Origin: Owenia fusiformis
Taxonomy: Eukaryota; Annelida; Polychaeta; Sabellida; Oweniidae
Assembly (NCBI GenBank): GCA_903813345.2
Contig: CAIIXF020000010.1
Location: forward strand, 1,913,169-1,977,168
Direction of reading: 5' to 3'
Length of the DNA stretch: 64,000 nucleotides
Position numbers and translations under genes: made by a program. Positions 1-10,784 of this stretch are shown here, one piece after another (the first letter of the stretch is position 1; the number at the start of each line of letters is the position of its first letter). Under the pieces are notes generated by a model, which was given only the letters and a program-made list of their open reading frames with translations, was not told the origin of the DNA and did no database searches.

Positions 1-75
1 AATGTACTGAATGTATAATATCATTGTAAAATTAATTCCATGCCAAATAGAGTCAATTTGGCGGGAAATCAACAA

Positions 76-174
76 GCGGAGTATATCGTCACAATATCCT
101 CCGCATATTGGGTTTTCCGGAGTATATCGTCACGATATCCTCCGCCCGGAGTATATCGTTACGATATCCTCTGG
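76..174. repeat. Three tandem 27-29 bp imperfect palindromes
   Basis: Three near-identical units lie at 76-104, 118-144 and 146-174. Each reads roughly GGAGTATATCG, then T, C or A, then ATATCCTCC, so each is close to its own reverse complement and could form a hairpin. The units differ by one or two bases, mostly at the centre. Spacing is irregular (13 bp, then 1 bp), which suggests separate duplications and not a regular satellite. It could be a transposon subterminal repeat or a cluster of dimer-binding sites; nothing around it decides. Confidence 0.7.
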
Positions 175-1761
175 ATATTCATTTTGCCAATAATTATCAA
201 ATTTATTTTTTCATGTTATTATACATTTAGTACACTAAGTGTAGGATAACCTGATTTATCATCAACTGAATATCATATCATATCCTTTATGACTATTGTA
301 GACTAAAATACAGTTGATGAAGTATACATTTTTATAGCATTAACATAAGTGTTAATATTCCCCACTGAAATCAATGTAAAAAGAATGAGTGTTAGTGCTG
401 GCTTATGAAATAATCTGAGAAATATTCATCATAGATAAGTGAAGGTTTTGTCAGTTTTCTGTCACATTCTTATTTTCCCCATTGAATATCCTCACATTAA
501 GAATGCAGATTGTGATGTTTTTTTCTCAGAAAATAGATTATCGCAATGTTGTTCATTGGGTGTCTCCATAGAGAAAACAGATCGCAGCCTGTAGAACAGA
601 CTACTTGAAACATTCTCAACTAATGAAGTAGTTGGCTACTTTGAAGCCTAAGGACATCTTTAACATGCATTCCTCATTGCTATCCTTCTAAAGTGTATGT
701 TGAAGAAATTGAAATGGAGGGGGAGTGGAATTAAGGAAATAAAAATATATTCAGAGATGGACTCGAAAACCCAACAGGCATCAGCTACCATACGTCATGT
801 ATCTAGAATAGTACTAAGATATATGAATCATTATAAGTCTAGCTAGTAATACACAGTATCTATACAAAATTTAAAGATAACAAAAATAGTTACTGAAAAA
901 GAAAGGATAAAAAACATTGAAGGTGCCTGTAGTGTGTGGTGTGGTATCAGTTTAATGAGTTATTTGATGACGGCACTAAGACTCCAACTACTTGACCTGT
1001 TGTGCTGTTTACAAATATATTGCTGGCTTCAGATGTTCACCTTAGTATCCCCAAAAATGAGCCATTTCTTTTAAAATTCTTTATGGTTTCTGAAAGTTGT
1101 TCAGAGGGGATGATGAGCACTGTCTCCTTGCATGCTTAGACTGCTCTGGGGACTGGTTGTATTCCTTGTATAACGTTCCATTTCTGTATCTGTTTTAATG
1201 CATTTTAATCCATACCTTTTATGCTTATATATCAATAAGCATTTCTAGTATGTTAACAAGTGTAAAATCTTATTGCAAATAAATAAAACTTAACCTTAAA
1301 AAAAAAATAAGCATTTCTGTAAATTAACATCTATTACTTATTTGTCACTCCTCTTATATTCATGGTTGATGAATTTTCTTAGATTTTCGTATTTAGTTCT
1401 TCATTTTATCCATGGGTGTTTTCTTTGGAGGTTAAAAGGAATAGATTTATTGAGGGTTTTATTAGTGGTATAATCAGCCCCTGTAGGCTTATCTTGAGCA
1501 GAAATGTCTTAAAAGCGTGCCAGTGTAACAAGATTTGTTGATATCAATTTAGTGGTTTCTTATATTTTCAAGTGTTCTGCTTTTGAAATGTCACTGTTTC
1601 TCCTTTTGTTTGTGTATTTTTGTATCAATCGGGTATTATAATTTCAGCACGTACATGTATGTTCTTTCTTAACTCCAAGTCACACCATTTAGTGAACAAT
1701 ATGAAGAATTCTTTAGATTGCTCTTATGTTTTTGGATATGTGTACCAATACAATTAAAATA
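175..1761. other. Non-coding stretch, no gene seen
   Basis: I see no convincing exon, RNA gene or TIR pair here apart from the small poly(A)-tailed insertion at 1234-1317. The sequence is AT-rich and has frequent stops in all frames. Confidence 0.5.
1234..1317 (+). mobile_element. Tiny 5'-truncated retroposon tail with target-site duplication
   Basis: The sequence AATAAGCATTTCT occurs at about 1234-1246 and again, almost identically, at about 1305-1317. Between the copies lie about 58 bp ending in AATAAATAAAACTTAACCTT followed by a run of A. Direct repeats flanking a poly(A)-terminated segment are the signature of LINE-type target-primed reverse transcription. Only the extreme 3' end was inserted, so the parent family cannot be named. 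Confidence 0.6.
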
Positions 1762-3270
1762 TAGTAAAACCTGTCTAAGTTGAACACCTTTAGTGTCTTT
1801 AAAAGTGTTCCACCTGGGACTTCCACTTATATATATAGAGGTTCATTTAACATTAAGTCAGTTGGTTTTGGGACTCTGAAAAGTGTTCCATTAACATGTT
1901 CCATTAACAGAGGTGTTCCACTTATATAGGTTCATTTAACATTAAGTCAGTTGGTTTTGGGACTCTGAAAAGTGTTCCACTTCCCAGCCTATTGACAGGT
2001 ATAGCAGGCGTATACCAAAAGTATACCTCATTTACGCCTCACTTACAGGTATATACCAAAAGTACGCCTCGTTTTTCAGGTATTCTTGAGGCGTATACCA
2101 AATCAATACCTCATTTACTTTAACATTTTCATTATATACCTCATTTCCAGGCGTATGTACCAAAAGTGCGCCTCAAAAACTTATACATTTTCATTATATG
2201 CCTCATTTCAAGGCGTATATACTAAAAGTGCGCCTCAAAAACTTACACATTTTCATTATATACCTTATTTACAGGCGTATATACCAAAAGTGCGCCTTAA
2301 AAACTCTAATGATTAAATCTGCAGATAGATATACCAAAAGTACGCCTCAAAAACTTAGAGAATTTGCAAGCAATATATTTCCGAAAAATTTTCCATTTTT
2401 ATCATAGTATTTGATTAGGATCATAAGAGAGACAGATTATATATTGGATAAACAGACCAATAAATTGTCCTTTCAACTCCTCAATGGCGTCTTATCAAAA
2501 ATTGTTAAAAAATAATCAAAAAGCCTGGGGGACCTAAAGTAAGATGCCTGAAAATAATAAAAATTCAAAATATGGTAAAATTTAAAATATAAAACAAAAA
2601 TACAATATATAGGAAATTGACATATAATTTATATAAGAATATTACGTAATTTTTGCTGCATTATTTTAAAGTTTTCATAGACCTGTATCTTATTAATGAG
2701 ACAAGCTATTGCTAGAAAACAACAAAGCAATTCAAACTAAATGTACAACTCATTTAATTATGGAGGTTACTACATTTACCAAACACTTTCCTCATAACAA
2801 CTAAGAACTAAAACTATTCCAACAAACTAGGTATGTACCTCTTATCAGGCGTATACCTGAAAAGTAGGTATTTACCAATAATAAGCCCTAGTTGCTGCCC
2901 AATAAATCAAAATGATAGGAATAGTATACCTCTTAACAGGCGATACCTGAAAAGCAGGTATATATCAAAATAATACCTATAAAACAGGTACAATGAGGCG
3001 TATACCTGACATGAGGCGTATACCTGATATGAGGTATATACCTGATATGAGGCGTATACCAATACTGCGCCTCTAGGTATACTATTGGTATAATTAGCAT
3101 AATTGAAACGCGCCTGCCTATGGGATTTTAACACAGGACTGCGCCTGTAAATTGCGCCTTAAGTACGCCTCATGAGTATACCAAAACTGCGCCTCAAAAG
3201 TATACCTAAACTGCGCCTCACTATAGGCTGGGTTACAGAGGTGTTCCACTTCCAGAAGTGTTCCACTGTA
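1762..3270. mobile_element. pogo/Tigger-like TA-flanked MITE interrupted by a tandem-repeat insertion
   Basis: The left end reads TATAGTAAAACCTGTCTAAG and runs into GAACACC; the right end finishes GTGTTCCACTGTA. These ends resemble those of other copies in this window (9420-9855, 23015-23173, 37130-37328, 37421-37596, 57853-58329). The GTGTTCCACTT motif recurs inside, and a segment of about 55 bp is duplicated at 1840-1894 and 1927-1981. A 1.25-kb block of tandem repeats sits between the two ends. Assignment to the Tc1/mariner-pogo group rests on the TA flanks and terminal sequence, not on any transposase. Confidence 0.55.
1984..3232. repeat. Inserted block of GCGTATACC-type tandem repeats with short inverted ends
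   Basis: The block begins CCCAGCCTAT and ends ATAGGCTGGG, a 10-bp inverted repeat. Inside are many degenerate copies of AGGCGTATACC and TGCGCCTC. The left half carries a 62-bp tandem repeat starting at 2124, 2186 and 2248. The right half carries an 18-bp repeat (ATGAGGCGTATACCTGAC, four units at 2993-3060), and many right-half motifs are inverted relative to the left half. This is consistent with a non-autonomous element with subterminal repeat arrays inserted into the surrounding pogo-like MITE. The short ORFs here are repeat translations, not genes. Confidence 0.6.
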
Positions 3271-5795
3271 AATAAGTTTTATTTTTATCTTATAAAGATA
3301 AGGCCATTCTGACTTCCCCAAAGGAAGCTCTCTGCCCTCACACATATATCCACATATAAACTCTTTCCAAGAGCTTGATGTTCATTATATTATTTGATCT
3401 GACCAATAGCATATCGAAATATGTAGTTTGGACAACTTGACAGTATACTATCTGCCCATAGTAGCAAAAATTAATTTCACATTCAAACTCCCATAAAATA
3501 CTCCAAAAAAACTTAATAGTCAATTCCTTTATAAACTGGAAATCATCTTTTGATGTCAGAGAGGATAGTGCTTGTATCCAAAGGGTAATCAGAATGTTTA
3601 TCACTTTCTTCTTTAGGAGGAGCACTTGTGTCACATCCTTATAGAAGAACGGATATTGAGTTGGAAGTCTCGATAGTTAATATCCAGATGTACACTTCTT
3701 TTGAATGTAATATGCCAGACCTACCAAGAATAAGAGAGTATAATAGATTATGTGGTTGTTCCATTCATGGTATAAGCGTGAGTGGTATATAGCGAGGGTG
3801 TTCCTAAAGTACCTTCTGATATGTCTGACTCCATTATAAGTGGCCACTTAGTCTTTAATGATGAACATGGCCACTTATACACCTGTATTGTTCCCCCAAA
3901 ATGTTTCTAAAGAGACACAGTATCTGAAAATCAATTGGCATCAGGTTTTGGTTTGTATATCAAATTTGGATCTATCAACTTGTACCTAACAATACTTAAT
4001 TTGGTTTAATTTTTCATCAACATTTGAAGGGATCAGCTTTGTGATTGTAGTCCCACTTTTGATGAGGGCACAACTATGTGTAACTAATTATTTGAGGTCA
4101 TAAAATTAATCTAGCAGTGTTGCCACAAAAAGATGGCAACACAATTAGGATTACTTTAAAAGAAATGGTAAAATGCAAATACTTAAACTGTTTATGTTCA
4201 TGAATATGAATAATATGTTGAACCCCTTGCACAAAATGCAAAACATTTGAGTCATTTTAAATCAGTCATTGTCATTATAACATATGGATGTATTGAAAAG
4301 AACGAATCATCTCTGATCTGGTTTATGGCACCACACATTGAAATACACATAATGGACTTGTTAGCCCACCAAGCGAAGTTTTGGATGGATATATGTGTAT
4401 TTAGTCCATTTGTCTGTCCTTCCGTCTATCCATTTTTTTTTTTATTAGTTTTGTATAATGTTTACCACCAATTTAGGTATGAAATATACCTGTATGATGT
4501 AAATCTTAGACATACAGGAAAGAAAATACTACAGTCTTGTATATGAATTATGGATGGATCACCCACCTTTCCATTTTAATAATAAATATATCACAAACAC
4601 ATATGAATTGAAAAAGAATATATATTAAACATACTATAGTGCCATCTTTATATGTGCAGCACACTTATTTTTAATCCAAACTTGAAAGTAATGATAACAC
4701 AACTTATATATGGTACTTACCTCATGTCATCCTTTATAATATAATCACTATATGTACTCTGAAACTTGTCATCATTTGTTTCCCATGAATGCATTTGCCA
4801 ATGAGCTTTAGCAACTGAATTTGATCACTCAAGTAAGATATTTTGCAGAGCCTCCATGTCTTACTGAAGTTCCATATTGACCACACATATATCGTACATC
4901 TGTTTCAATAAATGTAATGCCCATTGCTATGTAACAAAAGCCAATTGTAATAATGTCATGATCCATATAGGATACTATTTGCTACGTTGCTTTGTTTTTT
5001 TTGATCAAATATATTGTTTCCAAAAATGTGAAATAGAACTTGATCCTATCCATATAGATTCCAGTATTTCATAAATCCAAGTGTGATTTCTAGTACATTA
5101 TACTTAGTATACTAATTTTTCAGTAAAGTATCCAAATATTCACATATTTAAAATAGTTTTTCATCCAGAAAGTAATGCTGTTGTTCCTATTGATTTCTTC
5201 CCATGTCTTTGTCGCCATGAATGACCTGATTATGATTTGAAATCCAGAGATATTTGAAAGGCAAGAAGTTTTCGTGATTTATTGAACCAATTGTATCTTG
5301 GGAAATTATTTGATCATATATCAGCGAACATTTGATGTCTCTGCCGGCCTGAGTTAACCAACCCAAAGTCCATTAAATGGCTTAAGTGCATTTTACGAAT
5401 TGGTTCAATCAGAAATTATAAATTTATTTCAGTAATTATTTTTGTTTGTAGCTCATATTTTTTCCAAATATGGTGATATTTTGTTTGATTAACTTTGACT
5501 TTGGTAGCTATGATAGTTTTTGATGAAAAACCCTGTATATATACAGTTTAAGTGCAGCCCAAAGAAATTCTGAAGGGCAATGCATTTACTCTACTTAATT
5601 AGCAAAATATTTTTGGGGATCTCAATAAATTGATACCAGATATATGTACACTCAATATAGATGGCAGTTCATGGCCAACCAAACTTAACTCAGAGTGCAT
5701 GTACATTTGATGTTATTCTGTACCAACCCAGTTGTTGTTGTTTAATTATACTTTAACAATGTGTAAATGGTTTGTTGCTCCACAGAAAGATGGTA
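3271..5795. other. Non-coding stretch, nothing recognised
   Basis: AT-rich sequence with no exon-like segments, no clear repeats with ends, and only short chance ORFs. The longest (4247-4546, 99 codons) has a composition typical of translated AT-rich DNA and a poly-T run inside. Confidence 0.45.
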
Positions 5796-6510
5796 GCACC
5801 TTGTTTGAGTTTGAGTTTGAGTTTTACTTAGTAGAGCCATACTTGGGTTGGGGTTTTCTGGGTTGAGTTGACTGTGGGTTGAGTTCTACTTGGTTTTGTT
5901 GATTTATGGGCGAGTCTCAGTGTGTTGAGTCTACTCAGGGTTGAGTTTTACTTGGAGTTGAGTTTTATTGGATTTAAAGGCAGAATCTGATCTATAGAGG
6001 GTGACAAAATTACAAGCAACATGCATAATTGACCTACCAATCTATTCCTTACAATATCAATTACAATATCTCCAAAAAGATTCACAATATGTTATAAATT
6101 GGTGAAGTTATTAATGATTCAAAGTGCAAAAAATGAGTGAAAAATGTTTAAATTCTCTCAAATAATAAGAATGGTAACCATTCTATAAGAAAAATAATAA
6201 GTTTATATTGTAAAAATCTTTAGTTTTCCTAGAATACAGTATGCACTTTTGTGATTTTTAAAAAATAAACATTACAAGGAATGACATGAGCCAAAAATAT
6301 TCTAAATTTGAAACAATTTTTTGTTTAGAGTGCTCCCTATATCTGATTCTCTCTTTAAGTTTTACTTGATTAGAGTTTTACTTGTTTTGAGTTGACCTGG
6401 GATTAGTTTTACTCGGTTGAATTGACACAAGGTTACCTTTTACTGGTTGAGTTAACTTTGGGTTGAGTTTTATTCTGTTGAGTTTTACTGGGTTGAATTC
6501 ACATGGGTTT
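5796..6510. repeat. Degenerate TGAG/GGGTTGAGTT minisatellite, two arms
   Basis: From about 5800 to 5975 and again from about 6350 to 6510, variants of GGGTTGAGTT and GAGTTTTACTTGG recur every 10-20 bp. The arms are separated by about 370 bp of ordinary AT-rich DNA. The motif is shared with the cleaner 16-bp array at 10652-10784, so this looks like an older, eroded member of the same minisatellite family. Confidence 0.55.
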
Positions 6511-7130
6511 AGGTGTAAAGGATAGGTATCGATATGGAGAACTGAATTCAACAATGTTTTTCTCTTAAACCAATCATTGAAAACATTCTGTAAAAAAAAC
6601 ATGGTATTTTATGTAATGTTGACTGATTGACAACAATTTAATGCAAAAATTATTTAGAAATATTTTATATAACTGTTTTTGTTAACACTTTTTGTTTTTT
6701 TAGTGCAATTGTTTTTGCCCCTTTCTACCAATTCTTGAGAATGAAATAAAATGTCTTTCCGAACCTTGTTGGAACAAAATAGTATATACAACATGTTTTT
6801 TTACCTCTCAATATTAAAGTTATACAAAGGAATTTTTGGTTGATTTTAAAAAAGTATTCAAAAAATTAAAACAAAATCCCCCCAAAATAGATAAAAATCA
6901 AGAAAACCCTTTTATTTCATTAACAAGATACTTTTTTAAAATCAACCAAAATTTACTTTGTACAATTACAATATTGAGAAACCTAAGCATGTTGTGTTTA
7001 TGTCGTGTTTCATTTCACTCTGGAAGCATTAATGAAGCTACAGTTGTTTTATTTAAAAAGGATGAAGAGAAGCCATCCCTCCATCCATTCTTTCATTCCT
7101 TTGTCTGTCAATTGGCAATAACTCAAATAC
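6511..7130. other. Non-coding stretch, nothing recognised
   Basis: AT-rich, with homopolymer runs. A 134-codon open frame (6836-7240) crosses from here into the left end of the TIR element at 7131, starts in poly-A-rich sequence and shows no domain. I take it as chance. Confidence 0.4.
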
Positions 7131-8369
7131 CACAGTGTTATAGCATGACGGTTACTTCAAGGCGCTTTGCAAAATTTTGCGGTAACGATAACAAAAAATG
7201 GCGGATGGGAAAGGCAGCATGTCCTCTTTCTCGCCTGTAGGCAATATTCACAGATAAGATTCCTTTTAAACTAGTTCCATTCGGTGACGTATATGTGGAT
7301 GGTTATAAAGACTGGGTCAAATCTGCCAGGTGGTCTACAAGAAACAGAATATAAGCTATAAACCTACAGACTGAGATATCCAAGTTCATAATTTTTGGTC
7401 CATTCTTGTGCCTCAGAGCGACTCAAAGTATTAATTGTAAGTAAACTGTGTATAAAAAGGCATAAAATGACAAATCCAGAACAGGAACGTGGTGTATATC
7501 GTAAATAATAAGGTTTCAAACGCAGTGTCGAAGAACGACGACTACGTATGACTTCTATCGGATTCTATGGACGGTAGCGTATTGTATTAGTTGTACATAA
7601 GATATTAAGCGAACGGTTACGTGCATGTACATCTGTCAAGTCAAGGTTGCTACATGTAGATCTGATGGCCTCTTTTCATGTTATTGTTATAATGGGTAAG
7701 AAATGGAATATTGAATTTCCTATATTTTTGTTTTAAGGACTAGCAAGAGACGCTCTTGTTTCAGCCTCTATAGGGCAAGGAAAAAAGCTTTCGCTTGCTT
7801 TATTTATGAAACCAATGAAAGTGTAAAAGATGGCAATGAAGAGGCAGAAGAAGAATTAGCATCAAGTACTGATGAAGATGACAAAATTAATAACAATGAA
7901 TCGGGGTTTCATATTTGAATCAGGTTCGCGTAACCGTCTATCAATTTTTTATGTTACCGCAAATTCAAAATACATTATTATGGCTTGAGTAGAACATATT
8001 AGGTGCTCAAAATGCTTTGTATGATCGTATGAAGGTTACATCTATTTACCCCAAGGATTTTAGGCAATGTAAACAAATTACTAAATTTTGTGTAGTTTTG
8101 AATTTCAAACTCGACAGTTTTCCCTTATTTCATGTTATCCCCGGGCATCAATTTGCAAAGACTACGTTCAAAATATACATTACTGAATGCATCACCGAAT
8201 GCGACGCTAACATAAATCGTTCATCCTTTCATTGATACACAGTAGTAGAAAATAATGCACCAACCTTAGTTTTCTCTTCCATCGCGGCCATTTTATCGGA
8301 TAAGTCAGTGAACTTAGCCGTCCAACCTCATTTTCAGAGGTGGCGTAACCGTCATGCTATAACACCGTG
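7131..8369. mobile_element. DNA transposon with 25-bp TIRs and repeated GTAACCGT motifs
   Basis: The left terminus at 7131-7155 starts CACAGTGTTATAGCATGACG. The right terminus at 8345-8369 is its reverse complement with a single mismatch over 25 bp. GTAACCGT-type motifs also occur inside, near 7608, 7928 and 7953, as expected for subterminal transposase-binding repeats. No target-site duplication is clear and no transposase domain is recognisable, so the superfamily is open. The element contains exon-like coding segments (see 7738-7918), which raises the possibility that it carries captured host sequence. Confidence 0.65.
7738..7918 (+). pseudogene. Exon-like coding segment inside the TIR element, acidic C-terminus
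   Basis: A pyrimidine-rich tract ending TTTTGTTTTAAG at 7737 looks like a splice acceptor. It is followed by 59 open codons to a TGA at 7916-7918. The peptide is basic at first (TSKRRSCFSLYRARKKAF) and then strongly acidic (DGNEEAEEELASSTDEDD), ending NESGFHI. The shift from basic to acidic and the lack of low-complexity AT codons look like real coding sequence. It could be the last exon of a transposon-encoded protein or a captured host exon. No family is recognised and no matching upstream exon was found. Confidence 0.35.
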
Positions 8370-8728
8370 AGTACAGTCAACTAATTTGGCTCAAATGTTC
8401 AGAGACTAATCTCCACATAAAGAATGATCATGGCTAATATGTTTACCTTATGTGAACCTACTGAAAGGCTTCTGATCTTTAGCACTCAAGTTGCTAAGGG
8501 TCTTCATTAATAGATATAGTAGAATTGCCCAATGCACTAATTGAAGTAATGTGCGTCTGGAGAGAAGATACATTATATTCTGAAATTTGTTATTCTATCA
8601 ATATTGTCAAGTATAATTGTTAGACAGCAGTTTATAGTTTTTATGTATACCTGGAGTATGCTGATGGACACAATTAATAGGTTTAGTCTTAATTGTAATG
8701 GTAAAATACTTTTCTAGTACCTTGGGTC
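8370..8728. other. Non-coding stretch, nothing recognised
   Basis: A spacer of about 360 bp between the TIR transposon and the foldback element. No coding or repeat signal seen. Confidence 0.4.
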
Positions 8729-9415
8729 TCAGGCCTGTCAACTGTCCCGCAATTTGCGTATTTGTCACGCATTTGCTAAATAATTTGAAGTCACGCCAGT
8801 TATTTTTGCGTGACAGAAAATGTCACGCAAGTACGCATTTTACCTGGTAATTGTCAAGCAAAAATATTTCTGTAGAAATTTTTTTTAAAAAGTTCGTCTA
8901 CACAGCAAAAATACGAAAGCCGAAAAAAAACGTACGCATTTCGTTCGGACTTTTCACGCGAATTACGTATATGTCACGCATTCCGTTCGAAAATTTCCGT
9001 ACCTACCCTCCAAATCTGATACCTTGGCCACATTTTGAGCACCTTGGTTTAAATTTGATTGCATATATTATATAATCAAAGTTTGGACACCTCACATTTT
9101 TCGCGCTCGCTACGCTCCCAATCTATCAACGGAGGGGGGGAGGTATGAAATATTTCAGGCAAAATGCGTGACATATACGGCATTTGCGTGAAAAGTCCGA
9201 ACGAAATGCTTTCGTTTTTTTGGGTCGTTCGGTTTTGTGGTGTATTGCCGATCATTTTTGAAATTTTTTCTCAGGAATATTTTTGCTGGACAATAATCAG
9301 GTAAAATGCGTATTTGCGTGGCATATTTTGTCACGCAAAAAAAAATGGCCTGACTTCAAATTTTCCAGCAAATGCGTGACAAATACGCAAATTGCGGGAC
9401 AGTTGGACGGCCTGA
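8729..9415. mobile_element. Foldback (long hairpin) element rich in TGTCACGCA motifs
   Basis: The element starts TCAGGCC and ends GGCCTGA. The left arm (8729 to about 8995) and right arm (about 9155 to 9415) are inverted copies of each other, with long perfect tracts such as ACTGTCCCGCAATTTGCGTA and GGACTTTTCACGC. Within each arm the motif TGTCACGCA/TGCGTGACA is repeated in both orientations. The loop of about 160 bp includes TTTCGCGCTCGCTACGCTCC, a phrase I associate with dispersed repeats in marine invertebrate genomes. No coding capacity is seen, so it is presumably a non-autonomous foldback DNA transposon. Confidence 0.8.
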
Positions 9416-9419
9416 ATTG

Positions 9420-9855
9420 TATATCTGAAGACCTGGCTTATCCGAACACCTCCCAATCTGAACATTTTTTTCGGTCTCATTTTTTCCTCCCATGGACTCC
9501 CATGTTAAAAAAACTTGAAATGTGAACACCTCTCAATTTGAACAGTGAATAGTCATATTTGAAAAATTGACCCGTCTTATCTGAACACTTTTCATAAAAT
9601 TTCACATGTTTCATACGTCTTGATTATAATAGGGCTTTCCATCATGACTAGATTCATTTGAATTGAATTTTCAAATTTCTGAAATGCCATAAAGCTATGT
9701 GGTCAAATGAACTAGAAATATGTGCTGAGAATGTGTTCACATTTCTTCAGAATCGGGAATCTCGCGAATGCAAAAACCTAAAAATGTGAACTCCTCCTAA
9801 TCTGAATACTTTAAGCCGATCTCAATGGTGTTCGGATTAGACAGGTTTTACTGTA
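9420..9855. mobile_element. pogo/Tigger-like MITE with TA flanks
   Basis: The left end reads ACCTGGCTTATCCGAACACC and the right end reads GGTGTTCGGATTAGACAGGT followed by TTTACTGTA; these are diverged inverted copies. TA dinucleotides sit at both edges. Interior CTCCTAATCTGAA/CTCCCAATCTGAA motifs repeat the terminal theme. About 436 bp, non-coding, and separated from the foldback element only by 4 bp. Confidence 0.65.
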
Positions 9856-10142
9856 CACATTATTATTTTATTATATTTCTGCTAGAATATAATCTACATG
9901 TATTTGGAATTGCAAAAAGCAACATTAGTTTTATCTTTATGAGATCAGATCAGATAAACTTATTCAGGAAATTGTTCAGTTTTATTCTATATAAAAGGCA
10001 TGATGATTTTGATACCTAATACTTATTTGACATTCTTTGTGACTGTCTCTGAGATATACTATATTGTTATTAGTTATATTGAAAGCCTTTTGTCTCTTTT
10101 ATCTAAACCAAGGCTAACTAATCATGGCATTTCTTTTTACAG

Positions 10143-10244
10143 CGGGACATCAACATTGTTGACGACAGAATGAATTGAACATTGCTTTTACAGGATGCTG
10201 TACAGAGCTTAACCAAAACGATCAATGGCGCACCAGGGAACTAG
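10143..10244 (+). CDS. Possible alternative terminal exons of a plus-strand gene (weak)
   Basis: Two acceptor-like sites lie close together: TTCTTTTTACAG ending at 10142 and CTTTTACAG ending at 10193. The first opens RDINIVDDRMN then TGA (10143-10178). The second opens DAVQSLTKTINGAPGN then TAG (10194-10244). Both peptides look like ordinary protein C-termini, unlike nearby AT-rich translations. ATTAAA follows the second stop closely. No upstream exon can be tied to them in this window and no family is recognised, so this may be chance. Confidence 0.2.
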
Positions 10245-10651
10245 GCATTAAAAGTAATTTTCTCTAAGTTCTAGTCTTTAACAACTTTCTTGAATATGTT
10301 TTTTTATTATTATACAGTGTGTCCCAAAAAAACGCAACAAGCAAAAACATTGTAAAACCACAAAACCATGATGATTATATCAATTTCATTTAATTTACCA
10401 TGAATCCACGTGTCATTTATTCATATATGACTTCAGACCACTGAATAATTATTACTTTGGCACGACGGGCCAAAATCTGCTCTGGACCAACTATTACAAC
10501 TATTAACAGAGAATCACCAATGGGGTTGCTGCTTTACACTCTAACTCACACAGATGATTCAAAGAGGTATTCATGACATTGAGAGACGAGCCAATCTCTG
10601 TGTAGAGAAATGGTGGCCATGTGAAGGGAATGTAATCTTTCATGAGTAATC
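10245..10651. other. Spacer with a solo mariner-like terminus
   Basis: At 10313 the sequence TACAGTGTGTCCCAAAAAAA followed by CGCAAC resembles a Tc1/mariner terminal repeat next to a TA. No matching second end lies nearby. The remainder to 10651 holds no coding signal. Confidence 0.4.
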
Positions 10652-10784
10652 TGACTTGGGGTCGAGTTGACTAAGGGTTGAGATGACTTGGGGTCGACTT
10701 GACTAAGGGTTGACTTGACTTGGGGTCGACTTGACTAAGGGTTGACTTGACTTGGGTTGAGTTGACTTGGGGTTGAGTTGACTA
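10652..10784 (+). repeat. 16-bp minisatellite, about 8.4 units, with 32-bp alternation
   Basis: Units of the form GACTTGGGGTCGAGTT and GACTAAGGGTTGACTT alternate, giving a 32-bp higher-order repeat for the first six units. The last units are all of the GACTTGGGGTTGAGTT type, one of them a base short. The older arrays at 5796-6510 share the GGGTTGAGTT core. Confidence 0.9.

Noticed and set aside
2086-3134. Short ORFs with repeating YQVYAS-like peptides.
   Set aside because: They are translations of the 62-bp and 18-bp tandem repeats.
6836-7240. 134-codon plus-strand ORF.
   Set aside because: It begins in poly-A-rich DNA and runs into the left end of the TIR element; no coherent protein features.
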